From positions 1 to 9,553 of the forward strand of contig CAIXPZ010000302.1 in NCBI GenBank assembly GCA_903921455.1: a stretch of 9,553 bases of DNA. The letters are read 5' to 3'. Numbering within the stretch: position 1 is the first letter of the stretch; every line of letters starts with the position of its first letter. This DNA comes from an uncultured Verrucomicrobia subdivision 3 bacterium (GTDB taxonomy: Bacteria > Verrucomicrobiota > Verrucomicrobiae > Limisphaerales > UBA11358). Under the pieces are notes generated by a model. The model was not told where the DNA came from and did not search any database. It saw only the letters and a program-made list of their open reading frames with translations. Of the stretch, positions 1 through 6,186 are shown in pieces. The translations under genes were made by a program, and so were the position numbers.

Positions 1-110
1 CCGACTGCGGAACCCGCGCCGACCACCACGTTGTAGGTTGTGCCGGGAACCACGGTTACGGTGTTTTCGGAGTAAGCGCCGCCGCCGGCGCCGCCGCCCA
101 CCCCGGAGGA
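1..110 (-). CDS. Glycine-rich surface-protein segment, partial, opposite strand
   Basis: Read on the minus strand, with codons ending at positions 102, 99 and so on down to 3, this stretch gives SGVGGGAGGGAYSENTVTVV followed by PGTTYNVVVGAGSAV. A glycine-rich run followed by a 'TVTVxPGTTYNVVVGAG' strand is typical of glycine-rich modules in large secreted repeat proteins of Verrucomicrobia and related bacteria. The plus-strand reading of the same bases is an unlikely arginine run (about eight Arg in a row), which supports the minus frame. The segment is cut by the window edge and loses recognisable coding character near 105-118, where plus-strand coding begins. It probably belongs to the same kind of protein as its plus-strand neighbour, which would make this an inversion or an assembly join. 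Frame and style are seen; the family assignment is from memory. Confidence 0.5.
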
Positions 111-112
111 GG

Positions 113-997
113 TTCGTGATCGCAGCCACCGGCGGCACCTTCGGCGCGACCAATTATTCCATCGTTTACAGCAACGGCACGCTGACTGTGGTGCCGGCTG
201 GCACTGCCATCACGGTGACCTCCCCGCTCAATCCCGCCGGCTACAAGACTTCCTTGAGCTTTACCGCCACCAACCTGCCGACTGACGCCACCGGCTTTGT
301 GCTGTTCCTCACGAACGGCACCGCTTTCAGCTCCAACTCCCTGGCCGGCGGCTATGCCACCAGCCTCGCCATCACCAACCTGCCCCGCGGCACCAACCTC
401 ATCACCGCGCAATATCCCGGCGACACCAATTACCTCGGCTCCACCAACAACCTGGCCCTTGGCCAGATCGTCACCAACCATCCACCCGTGGCCGGCAATG
501 TCACCCTGACCCGCAGCCTGTCCTCCACGAAATTCTCCGTCAGCAACCTCGGGACCAACGTGTCCGATGTGGACGGCGACGTCGTCACCTTCAGCATCAG
601 CAGCCCCAGCACCAGCACCAACGGCATCGTGGTAACGAACAACGCCTCCCTGATGTTCTATTTCAACACCAACACCGTGAACGACCAGTTCAGCTACACC
701 GTGCGCGACAGCTTTGGCGGCACCAACTCCGGCCTCATCACCATGAACTTCCTCCCGTTCAAGACCGGCCAGACCGGCACCCTTGCCGTCACCACCAACT
801 CGGTCTACCTGGCCTACAATGCCATTCCCAACTTCCGCTACGCCATCGAGCGCTCCACCAACCTGACGACCTGGACCGCCATCTCCACCAACACCGCCAA
901 CAGCACCAACGGCACCTTCCAATACACCGACACCTTCAGCGACCTGGGCACCAACATCCCGGCCTCGGCCTACTACCGCCTGCATTGGAATCCCTGA
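113..997 (+). CDS. C-terminal part of a secreted MBG/Ig-like repeat protein, 5' end missing
   Basis: Coherent protein starts near 113 (FVIAATGGTFGATNYSIVYS) and runs about 294 residues to the TGA at 995-997. Visible modules, in order: the end of an MBG-type domain (NYSIVYSNGTLTVVPAG); an Ig-like repeat (about 225-475, with 'FTATNLPTDATG' and 'YPGDTNYLGS'); a cadherin-like/tandem module opening with NHPPVAGNVT and containing DVDGDVVTFSIS and FSYTVRDSFGG; and a terminal module with RYAIERSTNLTTWT ending YYRLHWNP, a tail style common in verrucomicrobial secreted proteins. Asn, Thr and Ser are very abundant, and there is no transmembrane segment. The likely role is an extracellular or cell-surface adhesin-like or structural protein; the substrate is unknown. 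No start codon is assigned, because upstream of about 113 the frame stays open but becomes an arginine run where the opposite strand makes sense. A strong terminator hairpin follows the stop. Confidence 0.75.
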   Translation, partial: FVIAATGGTFGATNYSIVYSNGTLTVVPAGTAITVTSPLNPAGYKTSLSFTATNLPTDATGFVLFLTNGTAFSSNSLAGGYATSLAITNLPRGTNLITAQYPGDTNYLGSTNNLALGQIVTNHPPVAGNVTLTRSLSSTKFSVSNLGTNVSDVDGDVVTFSISSPSTSTNGIVVTNNASLMFYFNTNTVNDQFSYTVRDSFGGTNSGLITMNFLPFKTGQTGTLAVTTNSVYLAYNAIPNFRYAIERSTNLTTWTAISTNTANSTNGTFQYTDTFSDLGTNIPASAYYRLHWNP

Positions 998-1015
998 CCG
1001 TCGCCAATAAAGATC

Positions 1016-1059
1016 AAACCGCCACCGCCCGCAGTTCACCCTGCGGGCGGTCTGGTTTT
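1016..1059 (+). terminator. Intrinsic terminator after the surface-protein gene
   Basis: A perfect 11-bp stem pairs 1024-1034 (ACCGCCCGCAG) with 1041-1051, with a 6-nt loop. An outer AAACC/GGTTT pairing joins 1016-1020 to 1054-1058, and a short T run (1056-1059) follows. It begins about 20 bases after the stop codon at 997, so it most likely ends that transcript. The T run is short, so efficiency is uncertain. Confidence 0.7.
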
Positions 1060-1062
1060 CCG

Positions 1063-1195
1063 TCCGTGCGGGCGAAAATCCATCCGCGCGGCCATTTTCC
1101 GGCCTGCGACGGTGAATTTCCGGTTGCGACGGGTATTTGCCGATCTGCGACGGTCATCCGGCCAGTTGCGACGCCCTTTCGGCGACTTGCGACGG
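1063..1195. repeat. Row of ~21-bp direct repeats (core YTGCGACGG)
   Basis: Five copies of (C/T)TGCGACG(G/C) begin at 1104, 1124, 1145, 1166 and 1187, spaced 20, 21, 21 and 21 bases. Two weaker relatives (TCCGTGCGG at 1063 and TCCGCGCGG at 1083) continue the same spacing to the left. The bases between cores are loosely conserved (often TTTCCGG or TTTGCCG). The spacing is close to two helical turns and also a multiple of three, so every frame shows a false 7-residue protein repeat. I see no convincing gene here. Function is unknown; a protein-binding array or a decayed simple tandem repeat are both possible. Confidence 0.7.
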
Positions 1196-1249
1196 CCAAT
1201 GAATTGTTTCATTGCCTCGCCACAGCGGGGAAAAGCGGCGGAGGGCCGC

Positions 1250-1313
1250 CGCACTCCCAGACGCTGGCGCGCGGAACCGAACGCCCGGCGAACGCGCAGC
1301 GTCTGGGAGTGCG
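1250..1313. repeat. Long imperfect palindrome, stem 17 bp
   Basis: Positions 1250-1266 (core GCACTCCCAGACGCTG) are the exact reverse complement of 1297-1313. A further CGCG/CGCG pairing inside (1268-1271 with 1293-1296) is possible after a one-base bulge. There is no T run on either side, so it does not look like a terminator. It sits in a gene-free, very GC-rich spacer and is probably a dispersed palindromic (REP-like) element or a remnant of one. Confidence 0.65.
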
Positions 1314-1348
1314 CCAGTCCCCTGGCGCTTTGGGTGCGGCCCGAATGA

Positions 1349-1440
1349 GGTAGGGCGGGCAGTCCTCTGCCCGCCGCTCGTCTGCCAACCAACGCATTCA
1401 GGTTCACCACGACGGCGCGCACGGAGTGACGCGCCCTACC
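1349..1440. repeat. Compound palindromic element bounded by GGTAGGGCG / CGCCCTACC
   Basis: The ends GGTAGGGCG (1349-1357) and CGCCCTACC (1432-1440) are exact inverted repeats. Inside the left end is a hairpin, GCGGGCAG (1355-1362), TCCT loop, CTGCCCGC (1367-1374). Inside the right end is another, GGCGCG (1414-1419) with CGCGCC (1430-1435). Matching ends plus internal hairpins on a ~92-bp unit suggest a small dispersed element of REP or MITE type. I recall similar 'GTAGGGCGG' elements being common between genes in Verrucomicrobia, but copy number in this genome cannot be seen from one window. Confidence 0.6.
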
Positions 1441-1448
1441 GCCGCGCG

Positions 1449-1490
1449 CCGGCCGTGCGCCGGGACGGGCTGCGGCCGGGGTGGTTTTTT
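1449..1490 (+). terminator. Weak terminator-like hairpin
   Basis: CCGGCCG (1449-1455) pairs with CGGCCGG (1473-1479), and a T6 run follows at 1485-1490 after a GGTGG gap. The gap of several bases between stem and T run makes it a poor intrinsic terminator. It marks the sharp change from GC-rich spacer to AT-rich island. Confidence 0.3.
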
Positions 1491-1551
1491 CTTGATAAAA
1501 TTTTTCGCGGGCGCAAAGTCAAATTTGTGAAACGAAAAACTGGATGCTCAA

Positions 1552-1752
1552 ATGAATAACAAACTAAAGGCGATACTGATTGGTGGCCCAAATGATGGAC
1601 AAACGCGGGAGCTTGATGAGGCAAAACCAGAAATCGAAATTGCCTATAGAAAGCAGGAACATCCTCTAAAGCTAACAATGAAGTTAACAGGCGTGGTGAA
1701 ATACAAGCTCAAGTCAAATGGGACACCACTGCAATATGAATTTGTAGGCTAA
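1552..1752 (+). CDS. Small hypothetical protein, 66 aa
   Basis: ATG at 1552, TAG stop after EFVG at 1750-1752. The protein is small, basic and soluble, with no signal peptide or membrane segment. The start, KAILIGGPNDGQTRELDE, has the 'hydrophobic strand, GGPxDGxxxxL' opening seen in many short uncharacterised bacterial and phage proteins, followed by strand-rich sequence (KLTMKLTGVVKYKLKSNG) ending in an aromatic YEF. I recognise no enzyme family. There is no clear Shine-Dalgarno upstream. Composition is AT-richer than the GC-rich genes around it, like the next gene, which starts 27 bases downstream and also begins Met-Asn-Asn. The two may be co-transcribed, but a shared function is only a guess. 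The reading frame looks real because of codon-like composition and its fit to the GGPxDG style. Confidence 0.6.
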   Translation: MNNKLKAILIGGPNDGQTRELDEAKPEIEIAYRKQEHPLKLTMKLTGVVKYKLKSNGTPLQYEFVG

Positions 1753-1779
1753 ATTTATGGCACTACCAATTTAATCATT

Positions 1780-2943
1780 GTGAATAATCAATTCAAAATC
1801 TGGCCGATTCTTCGGGATGTCATCATCGTGACTGTGTTGTCTTGCTTGGGCGGTTTTATTGTTGGCTATGCATCAACCAGTGGACACAACACGCCGCTTT
1901 ATATTTACAGTTTAGCCATCTCAAACAGTTTATTTCTCACCATCGGCTTTACCATCAGCGGTTGTCTGGCCACTGAAAACCGCTGGCGTCACTTGGCTTT
2001 TGTTGCGGCGATTATTTGGGCGGAAAGTATTTTCAGCGTAGTCTTTTTTGGAGTAACAATTATCCAGTGGGCAGCGTTGGCTATCGCTATTGCGATTTTC
2101 GCGCTAATCGGTGGAGGCATTTCATTGCTATTCAAACGGAATTCTATGGTGGAAACAGCCACCAATTGTGGTGATGAGAAATTTTACGAGGAGGTTGCGC
2201 GTGAGTTGCAGGAAAAACCAATGGTTCCCGGACTCTGGACAAAGGCTTTTGCCGAAATGGGCGGTGACGATGCCAAAGCGCGTGCGCTATACATAAAATT
2301 TCGTGTTGCACAACTGGTAGAAGCTGGTCGGCACGAACTAGAAAAAGATCAGAATGCAACGAAGCAGCAAGAAAAACCAAAACGCATCCAAAACACCAAA
2401 GAGCTATTACTAGCGGCATTTGTCTTTGTTGTAGCGATAATTCTGGTCGTAGTTTACGGCGAAATGACGAGCAATAAAAACGTAAAACCCAACGCCAGCG
2501 CTGTAGCACCAACAGAACAACCCACTCCTGTTCAAACACCAGCAGCAAGCAAGTTCGATAGGCAAAAAGAATTAGCTGAAAAAGGTGATGCCAATGCTCA
2601 ATCCGATCTGGGTTCCTACTATAGCTTGGGCCTAGGCGTGACAAAAGATTACGCAGAAGCATTAAAGTGGTATCGCATGGCAGCAGATCAGGGAAATGCT
2701 GGTGCAGAAGATATGCTTGGCACTTATTACGCGAATGGTTTTGGCGTGGAAAAAAATGAAGCAGAGGCAGTCAAGTGGTATAGGAAAGCAGCCGAGCAAG
2801 GTAGTGTTAATGCTGCAAACAAGTTAGGCGACTGTTATGCCTATGGCTGGGGGGTGCAGACGAATTTTGTCGAGGCTTTCAAATGGTATAGCCTTGCTGC
2901 TCAATATTATGGCGAAAAGGCGAGACAAAACCGGAACAAATAG
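1780..2943 (+). CDS. Five-helix membrane protein with three C-terminal Sel1 repeats
   Basis: 387 aa, GTG start at 1780; the only nearby ATG (1757) reaches a stop after five codons. Predicted helices lie at about 12-32, 43-64, 70-91 and 93-118, with a fifth at about 208-227. Between helices 4 and 5 is a soluble stretch with KFYEEVARELQEKPMVPGLW followed by TKAFAEMGGDDAKARALYIKFRVAQL (about 134-179). This is a short module often found attached to bacterial membrane or DUF proteins. After a Pro/Ala/Thr linker (231-257) come three 36-residue Sel1-like repeats at 269-304, 305-340 and 341-376, each with the GxGVxxxxxEAxKWYxxAA pattern. Sel1 repeats are TPR-like protein-binding solenoids. If the N-terminus is cytoplasmic, the module at 134-179 is cytoplasmic and the repeats lie outside the inner membrane. 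No catalytic residues are seen. The partner and role are unknown; a scaffold or signalling role is inference. The gene lies in the AT-rich island and converges on ileS. Confidence 0.85.
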   Translation: MNNQFKIWPILRDVIIVTVLSCLGGFIVGYASTSGHNTPLYIYSLAISNSLFLTIGFTISGCLATENRWRHLAFVAAIIWAESIFSVVFFGVTIIQWAALAIAIAIFALIGGGISLLFKRNSMVETATNCGDEKFYEEVARELQEKPMVPGLWTKAFAEMGGDDAKARALYIKFRVAQLVEAGRHELEKDQNATKQQEKPKRIQNTKELLLAAFVFVVAIILVVVYGEMTSNKNVKPNASAVAPTEQPTPVQTPAASKFDRQKELAEKGDANAQSDLGSYYSLGLGVTKDYAEALKWYRMAADQGNAGAEDMLGTYYANGFGVEKNEAEAVKWYRKAAEQGSVNAANKLGDCYAYGWGVQTNFVEAFKWYSLAAQYYGEKARQNRNK

Positions 2944-3045
2944 TCAAAACTTGCGGCAGCTTTTGTTACTCAAAATTTGAATTGCAACACCGCCTCGCGC
3001 AACATCTGCAAACTGTCGGATCCTCGGCATTCTGGTCCACCCTAA

Positions 3046-5928
3046 TCAAATAGCAGTTATTTTTGCGATTTGGTATTGGGTCACAGCTTCAACGCAACGA
3101 CTGCATATCGTCGAATGATCAGCATTCTGGCCAATGTCTGTTTCCCAATGCCAGCAGCGTTCACATTTTTGACCGTCGGCGCGCATAATTGAAATGTTAA
3201 ATGCATCCATGATTATCGCAGGTGTTTCGCCTGGATTAGATACTCGTCCGGGCGAAGTCTCGATTTCGATTTGAGATACATTCAACAACTCTCGAAAGTC
3301 TTCAGGACTCTTCTGCGCGGCTATTGTGTATTCTGTATTTTCAGGAGCTAACCAAATGACTTTCGCATCAAGAGCTTTGCCAATTTCTTTTTTTTGACGA
3401 GCAATCTCCAGTTTTTCTTGAACTATTTTTCGCCAACCAAACCAAGCATCCCAAATTGCTTTTTCTCCTTCTGGCAAAATGAAATTACTCGGCTGGAACA
3501 CGCTTTCATGCACTGAGCCGGTCGGTTTGCCGGGAATCAATTCCCACGCTTCGTCAGCCGTGAAGGCCAGGATGGGCGCGAGCATCTGGCATAGGCCGGT
3601 CACGAGGCGGTGCAGCGCGGTCTGCGTGGAGCGGCGGCGCGGGGAATTCGCGGCGTCGGTGTAGAGCCGGTCTTTGATGACGTCGTGGTAGACTGACGAG
3701 AGTTCCACGGCGATGAACTGGCTGAGCTTTTGATAGACAACGTGGAATTCGTATTGGTCGTAGGCGGCGAGCACTTCGGCCTCGAGCTTCGCGAATTCGC
3801 CGAGAATCCAGCGGTCAAGGCCGGTGAGCTGGTCGTCGGCCACGGTGTGCGTGGCGGGAGCGAAGTCGTAGAGGTTGGAGAGCTGGTAGCGCAGGGCATT
3901 GCGGATGCCGCGATAGGTCTCGCCGACTTTGTTGATGCGCTCCTCGCTCACGACGATGTCGCTGCGGTAATCCTGCGACGCGACCCAGAGGCGCACGACG
4001 TCCGCGCCGTATTTCTTGACGTAGGCTTCGGCGGTCTGCGGTTTTTCGTAAGCGCCCTGCTTGCTCTTGGAAATTTTTTCACGGTCGGCGTCCACCATGA
4101 AACCGTGGGTCAGCACGGTCTTGAACGGGGCGGCGCCATTGCCCGCGAGCGAGAGCAGCAGCGAGGATTGAAACCAGCCGCGATGCTGGTCGGAGCCTTC
4201 GAGATAGACGTCGGCCTGCCAACCCATTTCCGATTTCCGATTTCCGATTTCCGATTTAAGCAATTCCTTGCGCCGCATCAGGACGGCACGCGAGGAACTG
4301 CCGGAATCAATCCACCCGTCGAGCGTGTCATTAGACTTGGCCACGGCTTCAGAGCCGGACCAATTCGCCGGCTTCACGAGCGACCAGAGTTCGCCGGCGG
4401 ATTTCTCGAACCAGATATTTGAACCGTGCTGCTCGATAAGATCGGCGGCGTTGCGGACGATTTGCGCGTCAAGCATCGGCTCGCCTTGCGCATCGTAAAA
4501 CGCGGGAATGGGCACACCCCAGGTGCGCTGACGGCTGATGCACCAGTCGGGCCGCGATTGCACGGCGCCCTTGATACGGTTGACGCCCCAGTCGGGGATC
4601 CACTGCACGCGATCAATCTCGGCGACGGCCTGCTCGCGAAACTTGTCGTGGTCAATCTTGATGAACCACTGATCCATCGCGCGGAAGATGACGGGCGTCT
4701 TGCTGCGCCAGCAGTGCGGGTAGCTGTGGTGATAATTCTCCTGATGCAGCAGCGCGTGGCGGACGCGAAGTTCATGCAACACGGCCTCGTTGGCGTCGCT
4801 CTTGCCGTGTTTTTCGAGGATGGATTTGCCGAGCATCCCGGCGGGCATCTGTTGCCCGGCCGGCAATTCGCCGGAATGCGCGAGCGCGCCGTCGTCGTTG
4901 ACGGGCGAATAGATCGGCAGGCCGTTCGCGCGGCCGAGATTGTAGTCGTCCAAACCGTGACCGGGCGCGATATGAACGAAGCCCGTGCCGGTGTCGGCGG
5001 TGACAAAGTCGGCGGCGAACGCCTTACCGGTGCGATGACAGAACGGGTGCTGGTATTGGAGGGTGGCGAGCTGTTCGGTTGGGAACGGCGTTTCGGGGTA
5101 ATTCGCCCAGCCGCATTTCGCGGCGACAGCGGGGAGCAGGCCCCGGAAGACGATGTAGTTCTCGTCGCCAACTTTGGCGCTAACGTATTGAAAATCCTTA
5201 TTATAGGCCACGGCGAGGTTCGCGGGCAGCGTCCACGGCGTGGTGGTCCAGATGACGATGAACGTCTTGGCCTGGCCGACGACGGGGAACTTAACGAACA
5301 CACTCTGGCTGACATGATCGGCGTATTCCACCTCAGCCTCGGCGAGTGCAGTTCGGCAGGGAATGCTCCAATACACCGGTTTTTTGCCGCGATAGACAAA
5401 ACCCTTGGCGACGATGTCCGCGAACAGGCGCAGTTCGTCCGCCTCGTATGCCTTGTTCAGCGTAAGATACGGATTTTCCCAGTCACCCAGGACGCCCAGG
5501 CGCTTAAACTGCGTGCGCTGGAGATCAATATATTTGCGGGCGTAAACCTCGCAGGCTTTGCGGATGGTGGCGGCATCGGCGCTGGTATCGCCCGCTTTGC
5601 GCATGTCTTGGGAGACTTTGAACTCGATGGGCAGCCCGTGGCAATCCCAGCCGGGGATGTAGGGGGCGCTTTTACCGCGGAGGGTCTGATACTTGATGAT
5701 GATGTCCTTGAGAATCTTGTTCAGCGCGGTGCCGACGTGGACATCGCCATTGGCAAAGGGCGGTCCGTCGTGCAGAACGAACTTCCCGGAGGTAGCGCGG
5801 GCGGCCTGAATCTTCGCATAAAGATTGGCGGCCTCCCACTTTTTGAGGCGTTCAGGTTCGCGCGTGACGAGGTCGGCCTTCATGGCGAAGTCCGTGCGCG
5901 GCAGATTCAAGGTATCTTTGTATTCCAT
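3046..5928 (-). CDS. ileS: Isoleucyl-tRNA synthetase
   Basis: Class I synthetase that charges tRNA-Ile in the cytoplasm. 960 aa, close to the usual ~940. The ATG at 5928 fits the family N-terminus (YKDTLNLPRTDFAMKADL). Landmarks: PPFANGDVHVGTALNK with the HIGH-type site read as HVGT (64-67); GWDCHGLPIE (93-102); CP1 editing-domain motifs TTTPWTLP (228-235) and GTGFVHIAPGHG (314-325); YLEGSDQHRGWF after 570; the KMSKS site read as KISKS (618-622); and a C-terminal zinc site Cys922/925/942/945. All domains are present, so it should be active on isoleucine and able to edit valine. Oddities: a 7-bp microsatellite adds KSEIGNRKSEM near 558-568; the family DVWxDSG motif reads DGWIDSG here; and codons after about residue 800 switch to AT-rich use without a frame break. 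It is transcribed alone, divergent from dnaA, with no good Shine-Dalgarno. Confidence 0.98.
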   Translation of the reverse strand: MEYKDTLNLPRTDFAMKADLVTREPERLKKWEAANLYAKIQAARATSGKFVLHDGPPFANGDVHVGTALNKILKDIIIKYQTLRGKSAPYIPGWDCHGLPIEFKVSQDMRKAGDTSADAATIRKACEVYARKYIDLQRTQFKRLGVLGDWENPYLTLNKAYEADELRLFADIVAKGFVYRGKKPVYWSIPCRTALAEAEVEYADHVSQSVFVKFPVVGQAKTFIVIWTTTPWTLPANLAVAYNKDFQYVSAKVGDENYIVFRGLLPAVAAKCGWANYPETPFPTEQLATLQYQHPFCHRTGKAFAADFVTADTGTGFVHIAPGHGLDDYNLGRANGLPIYSPVNDDGALAHSGELPAGQQMPAGMLGKSILEKHGKSDANEAVLHELRVRHALLHQENYHHSYPHCWRSKTPVIFRAMDQWFIKIDHDKFREQAVAEIDRVQWIPDWGVNRIKGAVQSRPDWCISRQRTWGVPIPAFYDAQGEPMLDAQIVRNAADLIEQHGSNIWFEKSAGELWSLVKPANWSGSEAVAKSNDTLDGWIDSGSSSRAVLMRRKELLKSEIGNRKSEMGWQADVYLEGSDQHRGWFQSSLLLSLAGNGAAPFKTVLTHGFMVDADREKISKSKQGAYEKPQTAEAYVKKYGADVVRLWVASQDYRSDIVVSEERINKVGETYRGIRNALRYQLSNLYDFAPATHTVADDQLTGLDRWILGEFAKLEAEVLAAYDQYEFHVVYQKLSQFIAVELSSVYHDVIKDRLYTDAANSPRRRSTQTALHRLVTGLCQMLAPILAFTADEAWELIPGKPTGSVHESVFQPSNFILPEGEKAIWDAWFGWRKIVQEKLEIARQKKEIGKALDAKVIWLAPENTEYTIAAQKSPEDFRELLNVSQIEIETSPGRVSNPGETPAIIMDAFNISIMRADGQKCERCWHWETDIGQNADHSTICSRCVEAVTQYQIAKITAI
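4226..4257. repeat. 7-bp tandem repeat (ATTTCCG)4 inside ileS
   Basis: Four perfect ATTTCCG units at 4226-4232, 4233-4239, 4240-4246 and 4247-4253, then a partial ATTT. On the coding (minus) strand it encodes KSEIGNRKSEM, at about residues 558-568 of IleS, between RAVLMRRKELL and GWQADVYLEGSDQHRGW. Seven bases is not a multiple of three, so gain or loss of a single unit would shift the frame; only changes of three units are tolerated. Confidence 0.9.
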
Positions 5929-5945
5929 GGCAAAAATGAAGGGAA

Positions 5946-5974
5946 ACGGTAGCAGCGGGGAAAATGACTGTCAA
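5946..5974 (-). promoter_or_regulatory. Putative ileS promoter
   Basis: On the minus strand, TTGACA (5974-5969) is a perfect -35 match, followed by a 17-bp spacer and TACCGT (5951-5946) as a weak -10 (3 of 6). The start site would fall near 5939, leaving a leader of about a dozen bases before the ATG at 5928. It lies downstream of the terminator at 6005-6052, so ileS could be transcribed independently of the structured RNA upstream. Confidence 0.4.
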
Positions 5975-6004
5975 CGAACGCGGCGGAGAGAAATGACCAT
6001 CCGG

Positions 6005-6052
6005 AAAAGAAAAAACCGGACCAGTCAGCCAGAGGATGGCCGAAAGGTCCGG
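6005..6052 (-). terminator. Strong intrinsic terminator 77 bases upstream of ileS
   Basis: CCGGACC/GGTCCGG pairs 6046-6052 with 6016-6022. An inner GCCA/TGGC helix (6028-6031 with 6037-6040) closes a GAGGA loop. On the minus strand the stem is followed directly by T6, C, T4 (6015-6005), a classic intrinsic terminator oriented toward ileS. On the plus strand there is no T run after the stem, so it is one-directional. Confidence 0.75.
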
Positions 6053-6181
6053 GGAATTCAGAATGAGCACAACGTAAGATTACGGAGAACTCGCGCTCCA
6101 GCTGCACTCAAGCCGGAGCCGAAATTGTAAAATTCAAAGAACCAGTTGCCGGTCGACTGACTATCCTGCCCCCTGCAACTG
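6005..6181 (-). ncRNA. Putative structured RNA upstream of ileS (small RNA or attenuated leader)
   Basis: Minus-strand transcript inferred from a promoter-like sequence at 6187-6215 and a terminator at 6005-6052, about 175 nt. Helices visible between them: CAGTTGC/GCAACTG pairing 6175-6181 with 6143-6149, at the very 5' end; GCTCC/GGAGC pairing 6095-6099 with 6115-6119, with an inner GCT/AGC continuation; a short CGTA/TACG hairpin near 6074-6085; and the terminator stem. No minus-strand gene lies upstream to need this terminator. It is therefore either a free small RNA or a leader that terminates ahead of ileS. I see no T-box sequence (AGGGTGG), no 23S/SRP/tmRNA signature and no Ile-rich leader peptide. 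I cannot name a family. Confidence 0.35.
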
Positions 6182-6186
6182 CGACC

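Larger units (their letters stand above)
1481..3530. other. AT-richer island spanning two accessory genes and the ileS 3' end
   Basis: Sampled 60-base lines from about 1560 to 3480 are roughly 37-50% GC (examples: 1561-1620 about 48%, 2461-2520 about 45%, 3361-3420 about 37%). Flanking lines in ileS reach 67-77% (3541-3600 about 67%, 3601-3660 about 77%). The left boundary coincides with the end of the palindrome-rich spacer near 1480. The right boundary lies inside ileS near 3500-3540. No integrase, transposase, direct-repeat borders or tRNA were found. The block may have been acquired, or partly replaced, by homologous recombination. Confidence 0.6.

Noticed and set aside
56..1039. A 327-residue minus-strand open frame
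   Set aside because: It is rich in Gly, Ala and Val with no domain, and lies antisense to the clear MBG/Ig protein. It is a GC-rich shadow frame. The real minus-strand coding at 1-110 is in a different frame.
1063..1195. CRISPR array
   Set aside because: Cores are only ~9 bp with ~12-bp gaps that are themselves partly conserved, and no cas genes are nearby.
985..1422. Several overlapping open frames with a 7-residue periodicity (VATGxxx, LRRxxxx)
   Set aside because: The period comes from the 21-bp DNA repeat, which is a multiple of three; all frames show it. No start context or domain supports a protein.
2970..3041. Short minus-strand frame reading ECRGSDSLQMLREAVLQFKF before a stop, between the Sel1 gene and ileS
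   Set aside because: It looks protein-like and could be a gene remnant, but it is only 23 codons with a stop directly upstream. It cannot be supported without a database match.
4426..5952. A 508-residue plus-strand frame
   Set aside because: Antisense to ileS, whose motifs are unmistakable; a by-product of high GC at third positions.
6005..6181. 6S, tmRNA, SRP or RNase P RNA
   Set aside because: No long rod-like helix with central bubble, no tRNA-like end, no SRP GGAAG motif, and too short for RNase P RNA.
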